64,000 nucleotides of DNA from Symbiodinium natans. Taxonomy: Eukaryota; Sar; Dinophyceae; Suessiales; Symbiodiniaceae. The translations under genes were made by a program, and so were the position numbers. The notes beneath the pieces are model-generated. The model made no database searches and had not been told where the DNA came from. It saw only the letters and a program-made list of their open reading frames with translations. The stretch is taken from contig CAJNDS010002638.1 of NCBI GenBank assembly GCA_905221605.1, positions 1 to 64,000 on the forward strand. The letters run 5' to 3'. This document shows, in pieces, positions 1 to 12,477 of this stretch (within the stretch, counting starts at the first letter, position 1; each line of letters begins with the position of its first letter).

Positions 1-34
1 GGCATTCCTGAAAAGAAGATCCCAAACCACGGCC

Positions 35-545
35 CATCCCCACGAGACCACCACCACGAGACCACCACCACGAGACCACCACAACAAGACCACCACCACG
101 AGACCACCACCACAAGACCACCACCACGAGACCACCACCACGACCACCAACACAACCACCCGCACGGACCCCCGCCACGGACCACCACCACGGACCAACC
201 ACCACGGACCACCACCACGGGACCACCACCACGGGACCACCACCACGGGACCACCACCACGAGACAACCACCACAGGACCACCACCACGGAACCACACCC
301 ACGAGACCACCACCGCGGACCACCGCCACGGACCACCGCCACCCGGCCACCACCATGGGACCACCACCACGGGACCACCACGACGGCCACCAAGGACCAC
401 CACCACCACCACCACCACGGACACCGCCACCACCACGACAGACCATCACTACCAAAGGAGCACCACCACCACGGGACCACCACCACGCTGTGGGACCACC
501 ACGACGAACACCACGGGACACGGACCACCACCACGGGACCACCGC
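35..545. repeat. CCACCACGAGAC-type minisatellite
   Basis: Degenerate tandem array of a GACCACCACCAC-like unit with GAGA, GGGA and GGA variants, continuing with interruptions to about 545. Open frames across it give Pro/His/Thr-rich protein purely from the repeat and I do not call them genes. Confidence 0.85.
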
Positions 546-1190
546 CACGGGCATTCGGGAAAGCCCCCCAAAACCCCAGCCTTTCAGCCCCAACCCCTCA
601 GCACCCCAAAACCACCCACCCCCCACCACACCCGACAGAACCCAAACCATTACAGCAAAAGCAAGAAACAAAACCCCCCCAAAACACGACAAAACTCCGG
701 ACACAAACCCTATACAATTTCTATTAAACCCCAAAACCTCGAAAATTCCCGGAATTTAAGTTCCTAGGATTTTTCGAGAGCTATTGCTGATATGTGATCG
801 TGAGGCCGAACCCCCTTGAACAATTGGCGGGCGGCGACCGTCATCGGAACTACCCTGGACCAAGAGATTTCCTTGAAGATTTCCTTGAAGGTGAAGGGGC
901 ACCCACGTCATCACTGTTGCGCTGGAACCTTAAATCCAACCCGGCAAGCCCAAACCTCAATCCGGACAATTCCTAAAATTCCGGGAATTTTCAGCTCCGG
1001 GTGATTCCCAAAATTCCCAGGATTTTTAGACAAAAAGTGTTAAAATTCCCGGAATTTTCAGGATCCCCCTACAAGGCCCTCACAAGCAGCCAAATGGACC
1101 GGAAGAGGAGGCGGGGCATCCGACAAGGCGGCCGCAGAGCGAAAATAGGGGTCGAGCCCGTAGCCTTTTATAGGGATATTAATTAAAATA
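546..1190. other. Non-coding stretch with three AATTCCCGGAATT-like palindromes
   Basis: No gene recognised. The palindrome AAATTCC(C)GGAATTT occurs near 737-757, 975-993 and 1042-1062, each followed by similar text (TTCAG or CCTAGGATTTTT), so this is a short dispersed or degenerate tandem repeat. Composition differs from the rest of the window. Confidence 0.5.
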
Positions 1191-1194
1191 AATC

Positions 1195-1830
1195 CCTTTT
1201 CCTCCGAGAGTGGGCTCTAAAGCAAATCCTATGCAAACGATTTATACGCCCAAAAGCACTAAGCAAATCCTATAATGAAATACTAAAATACATCTTATTT
1301 CCTCATGAAACCTATTGAATAAAATAATGAAGCAAATCCCACGATGAAATACTAAAATATAATTATACTTATTCACAAATCTATTATTGGAAATAAATCC
1401 TAATTTCTCATGAAACCTATTCAATAAATCATTGAAATAAATCCTATTTCCGAAAACACATCCTAAAAGAGCCACCAACATAAATCCTAAGCTACGGCAA
1501 TAAAAATAAATCTATTTCTTCATAACATATCATGCTCCTTATTAAATAAAAGATCAAAATAAATCCTCAATGAAATATCAAATTAATTCTTTGGCTCTCA
1601 TAAGTTCTATTAGGTAAGATATTGAAATATTATCTATAAGAAAACACTAAATTCAATAAAATATATCCTCTAATAAGAGATTAAATCAAATCCTATTTCT
1701 TCATAATCTTTCTTTTATATATTATATCCCATAAAATATGAAAAGAAAAGATATTCAATAATTTTCTAAAATTCTCATCAAATTCCATAAACCAATCCAT
1801 TCATCAAATCCTACGAATTCAAAAAAATAA
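1195..1830. repeat. AT-rich degenerate repeat built on AAATCCTA
   Basis: The motif (T/C)AAATCCTA recurs at irregular spacing (about 1213, 1265, 1395, 1440, 1482, 1562, 1686, 1806), often with TTTC(T)TCATGAAACCTATT beside it. The stretch is far more AT-rich than the following DNA. No coding frame is believable. Confidence 0.55.
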
Positions 1831-2797
1831 TTATGCGATAAATCTCTAAGATCCTCATTGAAGAAAAAGGCATATATGATAAATCTAAGATCCTCATAAT
1901 ATGAAGGGAAGAATATTCTGGGCCAAACCTCCAGGATGCTCTCCAAAGCATATAAAAATGAAGGGAATACGCCCCTCATCAAATCCGACGAATATTAAGA
2001 AAAGGGTTGGTGGTGGTGGGCTTTTCCATTGTTGGGAAATGGAAATTCTTTCTCTCTTTATTTTGTTATATTTTAATATCATCCTTCCCGGATCTCATTT
2101 CTGATTTGGTGCGAATAAAGTGTGTTCGCGTAATTTCGGCGGATCGAGTCCTTTAGCCATCCGTATTGTGGCGAACCCCTAACCAGAAATTGCATCCCAA
2201 ACCCTTTCAAAGAGCCTAGTTCGGATTGAGGTTTAAAACCATAGGTTTTGCTTAAAATTAAGGAGCTTTTGGGTTTCGGGCTTCAGGTCTTATAGGCCCT
2301 GGATCATCTGGGAAGCCGTCGGTATCTGGGTCGATCCTTGGAAGCTGTTGCAGTTCGCTGCACCGGCTTCATTGCTGATGTTAGCGTCTGTTGGTGGGTG
2401 AAGCAGGTCAATCTAGAGCTATACAGTAGGCAAAGCGGCAAAAGTTCGATTGGTCAATTCGCATTGCTTTTGCCAATGTGATGGATGCTGGTAATTGATG
2501 GTGACGATGGCTGCAGGCTGATTTGGCTCCCGCGATAAGGTTATCTATCAACGACCCCGTGCTGAATCTTCACCCAAAAACACTGAAACCCTAAACCACA
2601 AATCGGAGAGCTCGTCTGAGGGTCTGACCGATTAGCGCCAGCGGAACATAGGGCGGAACCGCGAGTCCAAATCCTCAGCTTTGGAGACCGACATCCACAC
2701 CTCAAGCTTCTGGAATTCTAGCACTTTCCTCGGAATTCTTGCGCAGTTTTACGATGCGCGTCATGGATGAAATGTTTTTTTTTCTGTTGCGGTAGCC
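1831..2797. other. No gene recognised
   Basis: AT-rich to about 2100, then balanced composition. Only short frames without family features. The boundary near 2100 separates the AT-rich block from typical DNA of this window. Confidence 0.4.
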
Positions 2798-4788
2798 TCA
2801 TGCCGACACCTTTTTTGTGTAACAGCGTCCTTGCCACTTAGGACAAGGACCCTGTGGGGAAGAACCCAGCATGATATCTTGCAGGGACATTTGGTTCTGA
2901 ATGTGGTCTGTGTAAAGAGGAAGCTGGCCCTCCCCATGGAATGTGCTCGAAGTCGCCGAATCCCACACTATGTTCACGACTTCAGCCTCACGCGAAAGTA
3001 AGACTGTCACAGTTCGCTCCTCTAGCTTGAGGCGCGTTACTTTTGCTTTGTACTCGATTCGTAGAAGCATGTTCTGCCCGTTGTTGCAGACGCTCAACTG
3101 TACCGTGTCATATTCCTCCTCCAACTGCTCAGCCTCTGCACCGTGCAGATATGGCCCAGCAAAGGCGAAGCTTTTTCGCGTCGGAGAGCTGCTGGTCTGC
3201 GGCACAACAAAAAAACAGATCGTCACATAGAAGCAGAACTTCCGCACCAATTGCACCCTGGCCGAGGCTAGCTGGACGGAGGACTGCAGCACGGACAGAG
3301 GTGTAAGTGTCCAAGAGGCTTCCCGCGGCAATGGTGCCCAGAAATCTGTAGTTCTGGAAAGCTTGGCCTCACTAGCATCACTAGCGACGTCTACGCGAAA
3401 CCCTACCAGCTGGAAGCTGTCGTCGTTGAAGCGGTCGTCGATGCTGCATATGAAGTTGTTCGTCCCCACCTGTGCTGCAGCATATGACACGTTGCTCATT
3501 GAATGGCCAGTGTGCACTGCATCAACCGCCAGCCGGCTCATTCCTGACGGGGTCCAACTCCAAAGCTCGACAAACAAGATGCCGCCCAAACCGAAGTTCC
3601 TGAGTGTTTTTGACTACGACTGGGACCACTCCAAATTTAGCACGTTGATGAGCATGCGTGTGTTAATAAACTGTTGCACGCTGTCACTCTCGATCAATCA
3701 GCCCTCTCATTTCTGCAAGACTTTTGTGATGCTTTCTGCCAAGGGCTTCCCATCCTCTTGCCTTTCTCGGCGCTGTTGTTGCAATCATGCCGCTTGCGGC
3801 ATGAACCTGCAGTTTTCTACATGCTCTACCTATGTTGATTGCTTGCCTTATTGTCGATCTCTCTGCACATTCCTTCCGCATGGTTGATCTGTGTCTCGTA
3901 AGTCATGACAGCTATGCCTCAGGATTGTTCACTGTTGTGCAACACTGCTTGCCTCGGCCAGTTCTGCCCTCAATCCATTGCATGACGTGTTCATTCCATC
4001 TGTGCGCTGCTCTCTTCCACTCCTTTTCTTCCCCCGGATTCCGGTTTGTTACTCCGCTCCATGCTTCCAGCTATGTTTCACATGCTTGCCAGGCGCTCAA
4101 TGACAGTCAAAACAGCCTACCCGTGCTGCTTGTGACGATTATGTCCATCTGACCCGACAACCTGTTCCATGAAGCCGTGTTTACAAGTCGGTCTCAACCT
4201 ACTTGCTGCATGGATGACCAATAGCCTAGCAAAAGAAACTGGCCGCAAAAGTATTGAGACAACTCACAGATGGCAGCCAGGATTCTGAGACATTCGCTTC
4301 AGCTCACCATCTTCCACACGGCTGTGATTGCCCAGGAAGAAACATAGCAAATAGTGTGGTAATGAGGAATCACTTTGTGGAATGATGAAACTTCCCACAA
4401 ACCACTCGCCTTGCGTTTTCACCTGCTGCCGTTGCCGGACAGTCCACTCATCAGTGTCGGAACCTTTTTGGCACCACAACATCTCTCGCGCACCGTGCTT
4501 CATGCTGAAGACATCCTCCCTGGTCCTAACTTCACAGGCTAGGAAGCCAGCATCAGCTGCTATCAGCATTGGATACACTTTTTGCGCAAGCCGAGGCAAC
4601 TCAACTTCGATCGTCCCCTGGCAAGACGTAGGAAGAGCCCTTTGCATGACTTCTGGCTGCTCAATCTGCACGACCGTCACTTGACCAGCTCCTTCCTGCA
4701 ATAATCGAAACATTTTCAGATCGACAGCTTCACGCTCGTCCGAAGCTCGGAACTCGGCTTCGAACCAGTCTCTGTGGCTGTTCTCCAT
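2798..4788 (-). CDS. Two-exon protein of unknown function
   Basis: I do not recognise the family. Exon 1 runs 4788-4268 from ATG (MENSHRDWFEAEF) through 173 codons and ends in a canonical donor, CATCT followed by GTGAGT. The next acceptor, CACTCAG before GAAC, lies at 3600, and exon 2 (3599-2798) continues in phase 2 as LNFGLGGILFVELWSW and runs about 267 codons to a TGA. The phase match and AG-before-G acceptor support the 668-bp intron. Inside exon 2, 3247-3197 is a possible 51-bp in-frame intron (GTGCGG, a T-tract, then GCCGCAG). It would remove an oddly hydrophobic run (FCFYVTICFFVV), but its acceptor is followed by A, so it is tentative. The product is about 420-440 residues, soluble-looking, with no signal peptide. 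An upstream exon at 4943-4828 is possible. Confidence 0.55.
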
Positions 4789-7700
4789 GGCAATGCTACG
4801 GTATGTGAAACAGGCTCACCGACACACCTTGGAAAGCGATCTCCCTTGGTCCTTCCATCAGAAGCACTGCTGCGCCGAATGTTGGCGATTTGTATGCTCT
4901 GCAGCTGCTGACGGTTTGAAGCCCCTAGCCTAGATCCGAACTTCTGAGGACGCAACTTTCTGGCACCGTGCAGTGTCTGTTGCTTGTTGCAGCGTCGCTT
5001 TGGGTACGCCTACATGGCATCACGTCTATCTTGCGAAACTGTCTACCACCATACTCCTGCGTGTTGTCTTCTCGCGCTGTCCCCGCAACCCGCTTGTTTC
5101 GTTGCTCCTTCTTTGTCGCTCCGAGCCCTTTCAGAGCCATGCAAAGAGCCCTGCAAAGGGTCCTTCAAGAGCCCTAAAGGCCCTAAAGCCTCTCTGCTGT
5201 GTCTGCGGCCAGGGCCCTCGAAGGCCGAATCCCGGGCCCACCAGAGCCCCAGCCTTGGTGGTGCAGGGCTCTTGGGTCAAGGGTTGCATGTGATAGAAAA
5301 AGAGTTAAATGTATGGGTTAGATGTAAATGTAAGGGTCTCTTTCTGCAAACAGAAGTTGGGGTTTAGGATTAGGGCCTTGGGGTGTTGGGGTCATGGTAG
5401 CGTTTGGGAAGTTTAGGGCTTCAGGGCCCTAGGTGTAGGACGGCTTAAGTTGAAAAGGCTTTGTAACAGGTTCGACGCGAGAGTCCTCGTGCAAAAAGGT
5501 GGGGATTGGGACAGAAAGGTTACCTGAATTTGGAGACCAGGCCATTTGGCAATCCATATAGGTGCTTCGTCAGTCAAGCACCAGTGCATCACGTGGGGAG
5601 ATAACACACACACACACACAAGTAAGTATTCATTGAAGAACGAGATTCATGGAGCCTTGATTCAGTGCCGGATTTCTAGGACCAAACGAAGGTCACCGCT
5701 TGACATTGAAAATTTATCCTGGCATCGCGCATCGTGCCCACTGCTTGTACGTCTGAAAATGCACATTTCTGCTACAAGAGCCATTCTTTCTGCTGCACGC
5801 GCATGCTGCAATGAGTTCTGCGTCCGATAGCCCTTTGCAGCTGGGGTACCCGATTTGGAGGCCTTGGGTTGACCACAGGTTTTGGTCAGGGTCCAGGCGG
5901 GTACTGCGCACTAAGTACCTTTCTGCTGCCACGTCGCCCATCTCTTCAGGTCTCGCTACCTCATGCTACCTCCCAGCAGATCCCCACACCAACGACCAAA
6001 CTTCTCCTCCTAAACCCCTGACATCCCGCACGCATCTGTATGTGGACCGCAGGCGCCGGATGCTTCCAATCCATCCAAAACCCTACAAGCTCAAGACCGG
6101 CAGAATCCCCTGCCTCGGCCCACAAACCGCCCTGCGAAACAGCCAAATGAAATGGTTCTCTTCGCGTCTTTTAGGTCCAGGTCGCCACCTTAAATCCGAA
6201 ATCTCCCCATCCGACACAGCACTAACACTAAACACATCGAGCCCTCGGGCTGATGTATAAGGGTGTTTGGGTTCAGGGCCAAGCGGAGCGGTTTTTGTAC
6301 TGTACCCTTTCAACCAGGCCTTCAGCACTCTTTGAGTTTATACAAAACATAACGGCGCTGCTGGCAGAGCATGAATATCATGAATCAACGAACTGTTTTG
6401 ACAGAAACGGTTCGAGTATGTTCTTCTGCGCAGCCCTTGCAAGATCATCTCAACTACCGAAAGCCATCATCAGACTGCGCGTGCAACCTTAAACCTGAAA
6501 CTGCAGGAGTGGAGATGACCGGTGCAATCGCAAGTTTGGATAAACGGGGTCTGGGACTCGGACTTATGCCTTGCCGCGGGCTGAGTCGCTGCTGCACTGC
6601 CTGTGCCGTCCCTGGCAAAATAGGCGGAGTAATCGAGGAATGTGTTTCTCACGTCCAAGGTGATGCAGCACATGGGCATCTAGAAGCTTGTCGACTCGCT
6701 GGTCATGTGTTGTTTTCTGACGCAAAGGCGCCGAGCATGCTGAACGCTGCCAGAATCCCCCCAGATGCCCCGGCAACTCGGCTCTAGAATTTGATCCTGG
6801 CGCTCGCATCACAAGTACCGTGCTTATCCGTGTTTATGTATTTAACTTCACCAGGCCTGTGAAACTGACATCCGTGTAGTTCAGAAAACGGTGATGAATT
6901 CACGCACTGACAGCCCCCGGAGGCTTGCCATATCGTGCTCTGTCTGAACCACACGGGGGAGCTTTCCCTATTCAATTTTCTGAAACCGGCTCCCGGCGAA
7001 ATCATGGCCGTCTTGTGCTGCGCTAATGGCTGTCAGACTACCCATGACTCGTCCGAGATCTGCTTTCCTCGCAACTCGCAATGGCAAGCGACGGGACAAG
7101 GTGTCATTTGCTGCTGCATGGCGGGGAAAGGGGAAGATACGGCAAAATAACAAGTGAGACTGAGAGGTGCAACGGGACTTTGCACACCGAGTCAATGCAT
7201 GGCGTCAGCTTGAGTAGTGCAGCACGGACAGTACGGTCATCCTCAACTTGACCTCAGGTTGGCGATCACAAAAGCACAGCTGGCCGAGCGCTCTCATGGC
7301 ACATGCACTCTCTTTTGCTCCCTTGGGCGCCTTTGTAGCCAAAGCTTTCAGAATCTCCGGGCCGTGCGAGCACCTTGCAGCTGGTCCGCGGCTTTTTCTG
7401 GGTTTTTCCAATGTTTTCGATTCTTCTGAGAGAGAGAGAGAGAAAGAAGTATTCTGACAGTTGATCTCACATGTGTTGTCATGTGCTCTGCATTGAATGT
7501 TGTATCTTCTCCGGGCGCTTCTCCGATTCACGACTCTCAAGCGTCAACTCAGCCAAGCAACGTCACTTCATTAACGGCGATGATGTAATCGCCCAGTGCC
7601 ACCGCTGCCTTCTGCAGCCCAAATTGGCTTGCACACATGCTTAGGAATGAGTACAGCCAATTCTTGCATCTCATACTGGGTCCGGGTTCACGGCGGCGTA

Positions 7701-7829
7701 GCAGAAGCCATGGGCACGACAAGTTGAATGTATCATAATGTACGTATCCCTTCAGTACAACTTGCCTCTGGATGTTGAGCATTCCATTTCCTCAGTTCGG
7801 GCTTGGCTAGCTCAGGTCTGCCAGGGTCT
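4789..7829. other. Mostly unassigned, with a possible extra upstream exon
   Basis: On the minus strand, 4943-4828 reads KFGSRLGASNRQQLQ..., after CCTCAG and before GTGTGT. Joining it to 4795 would need an intron of only 32 bp and an acceptor followed by C, so I leave it out of the gene. Beyond it are a short (CA)n at 5605-5622, a (GA)n at 7427-7446, and short open frames on both strands with no motif I can name. Confidence 0.35.
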
Positions 7830-8243
7830 CGGGGTAACTTTGCCGCAGTGCCACGCCTCGCAACGTTGTATGCAAGCGTCGCCAGGAGACCATCTTCTTC
7901 GATCGCCGAGATAATCGTCCCAGCAGACGTGTCCTGGATGTGATCGGCGATCGGGATGCTTCGCAAGCGCAAAGTAGCTGGCATCTAGCTAGCATGTGCG
8001 CGATGTCCGCATGACAGGAAGCATGACGAGATCTGAATGCACTCGTAAACTAGTGCAGGCATCCTTGTACTTCAACTCCACTCCAAGCTTGCCAAACTCG
8101 GTGAGAACAACCTCACGTAGTCCAGGTCTCACGACCTCAAGTCCGATCAACTCAAGGCGTACTGTTCAGCGTTGCGCTTGCACTCAAGCTGTTCACGAAT
8201 CAAAAGCTGCCGCACCTGCTGGCTCAATTCTTTGGCTTTCTTT
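7830..8243 (-). CDS. PDZ-like exon set, downstream part
   Basis: Three minus-strand pieces look coding. About 8243-8160 encodes a charged helix (LPKKAKELSQQVRQLL, then REQLECKRNAEQ). About 8135-8050, after TTGAG before GTCG, encodes VVLTEFGKLGVELKYKDA, which resembles the first strands of a PDZ domain (LGVEL carboxylate-loop position). About 7976-7830, after CCAG, encodes TLRLRSIPIADHIQ and AGTIISAIEEDGLLATLAY. Internal splice borders are unresolved. PDZ domains bind C-terminal peptides and assemble signalling or cytoskeletal complexes. These pieces follow the clearer PDZ-like exons at 8.6-8.9 kb on the same strand, so they may be one multi-PDZ gene. Confidence 0.35.
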
Positions 8244-8599
8244 GGCAAATACGCTGGGGACAGCACACGGCAGCCCGAAGCTACAAGGCGGGACAAGGCA
8301 CGCTGATGTTGATCGTTTTGGCATCCTTGTCTGCCAGCCGCTGAGCAATTACACCTGGGCCAAGCAGCATGAATGGTATGGAATAGGGCCAAACCAAAAA
8401 GCAGGCTATCACATGCTATCACGCCTCGCCATGCCGCCGAATCAGGACTACAGCGACTGCCTAAAACTCTATTGGTCGCCATAAATCTGAGTCTGCACCG
8501 AAATCGACATGCTATGAAGATTAGTCGACAGGCCTAGGAATAACCCGACAAAATCCGGAACAAAATCAGCAATCTCCCGGATTGAGCCCCAGAACTTGT

Positions 8600-8922
8600 G
8601 CCGACATTCGGGCAGGTGGCCTTGAAGAGTTTCTGCGTCCCCCTGTTGGCCGTCAACGCTGACGACGCGATCACGCAGCTGGAGAACTTTTGCAGGGCTG
8701 TTCCTCGTGCGATCTGCATGCCGCGCATGCACGACGCAGAATCGGTGTGCAAGCGAGTGGGCTTGTGGTGGGGGGCCAAGGGATGCCTCATGATTCAATG
8801 ATGCTACGAGTACGATGACGTGCGGATTGCATCTGGAGCTCTCGTTGTGTATCTTGGCCGCTCCCGAAATGTCCGTGATGAAGAGGGCCTGGTCATCCGG
8901 GCTCTCAAAGATGAGGCCCAAC
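8600..8922 (-). CDS. PDZ-like domain exons
   Basis: Two minus-strand pieces together resemble one PDZ domain. The first begins at 8922 after CACGAG and reads LGLIFESPDDQALFITDIS (strands 1-3). The second begins at 8703 after another CACGAG before G and reads NSPAKVLQLRDRVVSVDG, then QQGDAETLQGHLPE. This matches the usual spacing of the PDZ core 'sPA..g.LqvGDrIlsVnG' and the following helix. The donor of the first piece, near 8865, is not clear and may be non-canonical. The intervening ~160 bp reads as open frame but is not PDZ-like. Exact exon ends are approximate. Confidence 0.45.
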
Positions 8923-9674
8923 CTCGTGACAGCAGAATGGTTTTGCGAACTTTCGTTTGCAAAACTCAGTGTCGCTGCAATGCTTGTGGCCGACACATAG
9001 GGAGCTGCCAGTCAGTCAGACAGAAAAGCACTCAAGTCTGCACAAGCAGCGGCTGCGATGCTGTCAGCGGAAGCGCCACTTCAACGTTCAGAGGCAATGC
9101 GGCCTAGGTTGCTTCAGGACTGCACAGACTCCACAGACTAGGAACACTGTACATGGAGGCATCGCTAGCTGGCAACCCAAGCATGCGAAGCGAGCGCAAC
9201 TAGAAATTGTTCCATCTGGGGCATTGGACTTGTGCAATCGCCGGAATAGAGCCCCTAAACCCTTTCACCCCTTGCCAGCTGAACAACTTGACATGCTCAC
9301 TGCTACCGGTTGTAAGCATCATGGCAACTAATGGGGTCATCGAGGCCGGGCTGAACAGGTGGGTCAGGCAGCCTTGAGGAACACAATGTCGAGGGTCCCA
9401 TTTGCGAAGGATGTGGTTCCGTCCGATCATGAACCCCTTTGCGGGTGCCGCGCTTGTATGCTGAAGCGGCAATCGAAAAAGAGAGGCTTGGTGGGACCAA
9501 GGCATATGACAGACTTATGGTGAAGTTTTCGGAGCTGCGGTTGCACATGCTGGCATGCCAATGATATTCCACGCGCGGCCGGTCAATTTCTGTTCTGTGC
9601 CGATGGCATCGCGTTCCGCGCATGCTTGATCGAACCTGGCATGCGGACTCATGTGCTGTGCGTTTAGGCGCTTG

Positions 9675-9872
9675 AAATCACTTGGGGGCACCTAGGACAC
9701 CTGGGTCACTCTCGACACTTTGGTCACTGAGGTTCACATACATTGCTGGCATCACCTGAGACACTTGGGACATTGGGATGCTTGGGACTTGGGACATTTG
9801 GGTAGCTTGGTTGAGGGACTTAGGACTCACTCAAGAGGCTTAAGACACTTAGGACACTTGTGTCACTCGAAC
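9675..9872. repeat. Degenerate ~10-bp minisatellite (GGACACTTGG)
   Basis: Irregular tandem runs of GGACACTTGG, GGGACATTGG and TTAGGACACT variants. Strongly diverged, so an old array. Confidence 0.6.
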
Positions 9873-10592
9873 TGGGTCAGGACATGTCCATGCATGGCAC
9901 ATGACGGAAGGCACCCTTGATGTATGTATTATCTCTGGAAGGCATGTCGAACATGTCGGAAACCCAGGCTCGCATCGGGCCGAACAGCTGTTCGGCGGCA
10001 AACAGTGTGACCCTGAAGAGCCAATGGGAAGCCGGCAGGTTTGTTCCGTGGGAGCGGATATTCAGGTGAGCAAAGCCAAGGGCAGGATGTGACAGCAAGA
10101 GTGGCCAGTCTTCAGTTACTGCAGTTGGGAGGTGTGCCGGGAGCAAAATCCTGGCAAGCAATATCAAGTTGCTCCCCTACGGCATGCTCCTGTAGGAACT
10201 TGTTGTCTCGAACAATAAGCCCCTCCGTAAAGCTGAGCCCACACGAAAAACACAAAGCTTGAAAAACGTCAGGGGCTGCGGAAACCGGGGCAGCAGTGGA
10301 CGCTGAGGACGAATTGTTTGTGATTCGCTCTTAGGTTTACGAGTTTCAAGGCGGCCTTGTGGACTCGTGTGGGACTGTGATCGTGCTTGTGCCTCCGGTT
10401 GAAGCGGTCAAGCGGTGCTGGTGAGCACTAGGGACAGTCAGCTGGTTACTGCAAAGCCCTTACACAGGATCATGAGCCTCATCAGCTTAGAACAGTTCAG
10501 GCGGGAGGGCCGTGCGATCCTGAGCTGTAATGAGGTTGACAACTTAAGCCGAGAGGCCTAGGGGCCTTAGTGACTCAAGCGTGAATCCATTG

Positions 10593-10624
10593 TTTTTTTT
10601 TTTTTTTGGGGGGGGGGGGGGGGG
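10593..10624. repeat. Poly-T followed directly by poly-G
   Basis: Fifteen T followed by seventeen G. Prone to assembly length errors. Confidence 0.9.
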
Positions 10625-11654
10625 CGAGAGCTGAACAGCTTCAGATGCTTGCAGACACTACCAGCTGTCGAGAAAAAAAGTGCTCTGCGCCAATGTGCAC
10701 TTCAGCAGCTTTCGCAAGCCCAAACTTTGCAGCATCTACACCGAGGCACTCTTGCCGGCGAGGCGGGGTCGTCTGATAATACCTTGGGTCATACGAGCAG
10801 CAACTTTTGGGGTAGACATCCGAAAACAATGCAGGTGCTATTGACGAGCATATACCGACCAAGTCAGCTGCATGTCAAGGCTTAATCCGCCGAGGCCTCG
10901 GGCTGTAGGTGTTCGGGTAGCACAAAGCAGGTACCTCGCCTCTAATCGCCTCACTCTAATCTCCTCCTCTGGAAAATGTGCCGAAGCGTGTCGCCCTTTA
11001 TCTGCCGCTCCCCCTGCCGCTTCTCCCCCCGCACCCTCCCCTTCTGCGCCCACCTGCTAACCCCGCCTTAGTGTCCGCCGGCCACCCTTCTGCTGTTCCT
11101 GGCCCGCACAGGCGCCCACGGAGCCGGGTCGCACAGCGACAAAGTTACCTGGGCATTTGACTTTGGTCCTGCAGGAAGGTGTGATCTTGCAATCTGCCAT
11201 GAATAGAGTCGAAGCATGCCCATGTACACCGTGCCAGATACAGGTCTACCTAGAGCTACTGCAGCTTCAGCCGGGCCAAGAAAAATGCAGACAAAGCGAC
11301 AGCCGGGTCTGCAGCCAAGACCTGCTACATCACTCTTTTCAATCTTCCAAGGGCTCAGGTTTCAATGGAAAAAACTAGCTGCAACCCGGGCCACCTGTTT
11401 ATCCTTTTAGCAGTATGAATATGGCCGCAATGCCAGGGCTTGTTTGGGCTCTTCAATGCTCTTTAACTGGCGCCATGATGATTTGCCAATGTTGGTGAAA
11501 CCCTAGCTCCTTGATGCACGGGTGGGGGTGATCAGTTAACCTTACTTCAAATGAATTCCGTAGCATTCTCAAGTTAACAAACACCCAGACAATTTCTAGT
11601 TGGAACCGCAAAGGATTTTTATACTGCATCTGTTGAAGTAGGAAAGGCTGCTAC

Positions 11655-11718
11655 CTGCACGGAACTTCATTGACTTGTCCTCTATCGGCTCAGCGATTCT
11701 GTCGGGTGAACGGTTCAG
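11655..11718 (-). CDS. Small exon, copy 2 of a duplicated pair
   Basis: Minus strand encodes LNRSPDRIAEPIEDKSMKFR and ends in GCAG before donor GTAGCAG. A near copy lies at 12477-12417, and the two share the core PDRIAEPIE-(D/E)-KS and the donor context. The protein is not recognised. The repeat at 11.8-12.0 kb lies in the intervening DNA. The 5' border is approximate. Confidence 0.4.
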
Positions 11719-11812
11719 CAAGTTCTTGCTCACGTCATTCACACACATGCACACGGCTGTTCTCTTGGGTTTATATTTTAATCGGGAGGCGCGTGACACG
11801 TGTTGGGGTCGG

Positions 11813-11972
11813 GGTATGTTTCGCGGGTATGTTTCGGGGTATGTTTCGGGGGTATGTTTCGGGTATGTTTCGCGGCATCAGGAGCTACTTTACCTGCAAT
11901 TTCGGGGGGATGTTCCGGGGTATGTTTCGGGGGTATGTTTCGGGGTATGTTACGGGGAATGTTTCGCGGGTG
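11813..11972. repeat. GTATGTTTCGGG minisatellite
   Basis: Tandem units of 9-14 bp (TATGTTTCGGGG with CGCGGG, CGGGGG and CGGG variants) in two blocks split by about 45 bp of unique DNA near 11870-11915. All frames are open because of the unit; not a gene. Confidence 0.85.
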
Positions 11973-12416
11973 TGCAACCCGTGTGCCATTCTTAAACCTG
12001 AGCCCCCCAAAAAAACACAAACCCTCTTGACTTGCTGAATTGCAGAACACTGTGCCTCAGAGGCGCGCGAGAGACTTAATCATTCTGTAGCGGGTTCCTG
12101 CACATTCCTGCTCAATGCGTGGTTTCCTAGCTAAAGTCAAAGTACCTGTGCCAGTGAGTGTGGAACCACGACATCGCAGCTCATTCCTAAAGAAAAGTGT
12201 TTCTAAGCACTTTGGGGAACAGAGCCGCCTGTCCTACATCTAAGTTCATAGCGCAAATTCCATGTTCCCACCGTTCAAGATTTTCGAAGCTTCCTATGCA
12301 CATCACTGCACTCTCAGTTCAGACAATACCTGTACGAACTTCGTGTTGGCCCTTGTCTTAGCATGTGTTACCTTTTGCTGTCTCCTTGGCGGCTTTCGTC
12401 TTCTTCCTCCTCCTAC

Positions 12417-12477
12417 CTGCGCGGCCCTTCTCTGACTTTTCCTCTATCGGCTCAGCGATTCTGTCCGGGTATTTGAA
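12417..12477 (-). CDS. Small exon, copy 1 of a duplicated pair
   Basis: Minus strand encodes FKYPDRIAEPIEEKSEKGRA with donor GCAG before GTAGGAGG. Homologous to 11718-11655 at DNA level (shared CTCTATCGGCTCAGCGATTC on the plus strand). In phase with nothing I can name. Confidence 0.4.

Larger units (their letters stand above)
9000..11650. other. Unassigned stretch with possible minus-strand exons
   Basis: A minus-strand frame near 10070-9900 (LNIRSHGTNLPASHWLFRV, then FAAEQLFGPMRAWVSDMF) looks protein-like. A stretch near 14300-14240 on the same strand has a similar LFAAKQ segment and matching DNA (ggcggcaaac), hinting at related exons. No family is assigned. The remainder shows nothing I can support. 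Confidence 0.25.
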
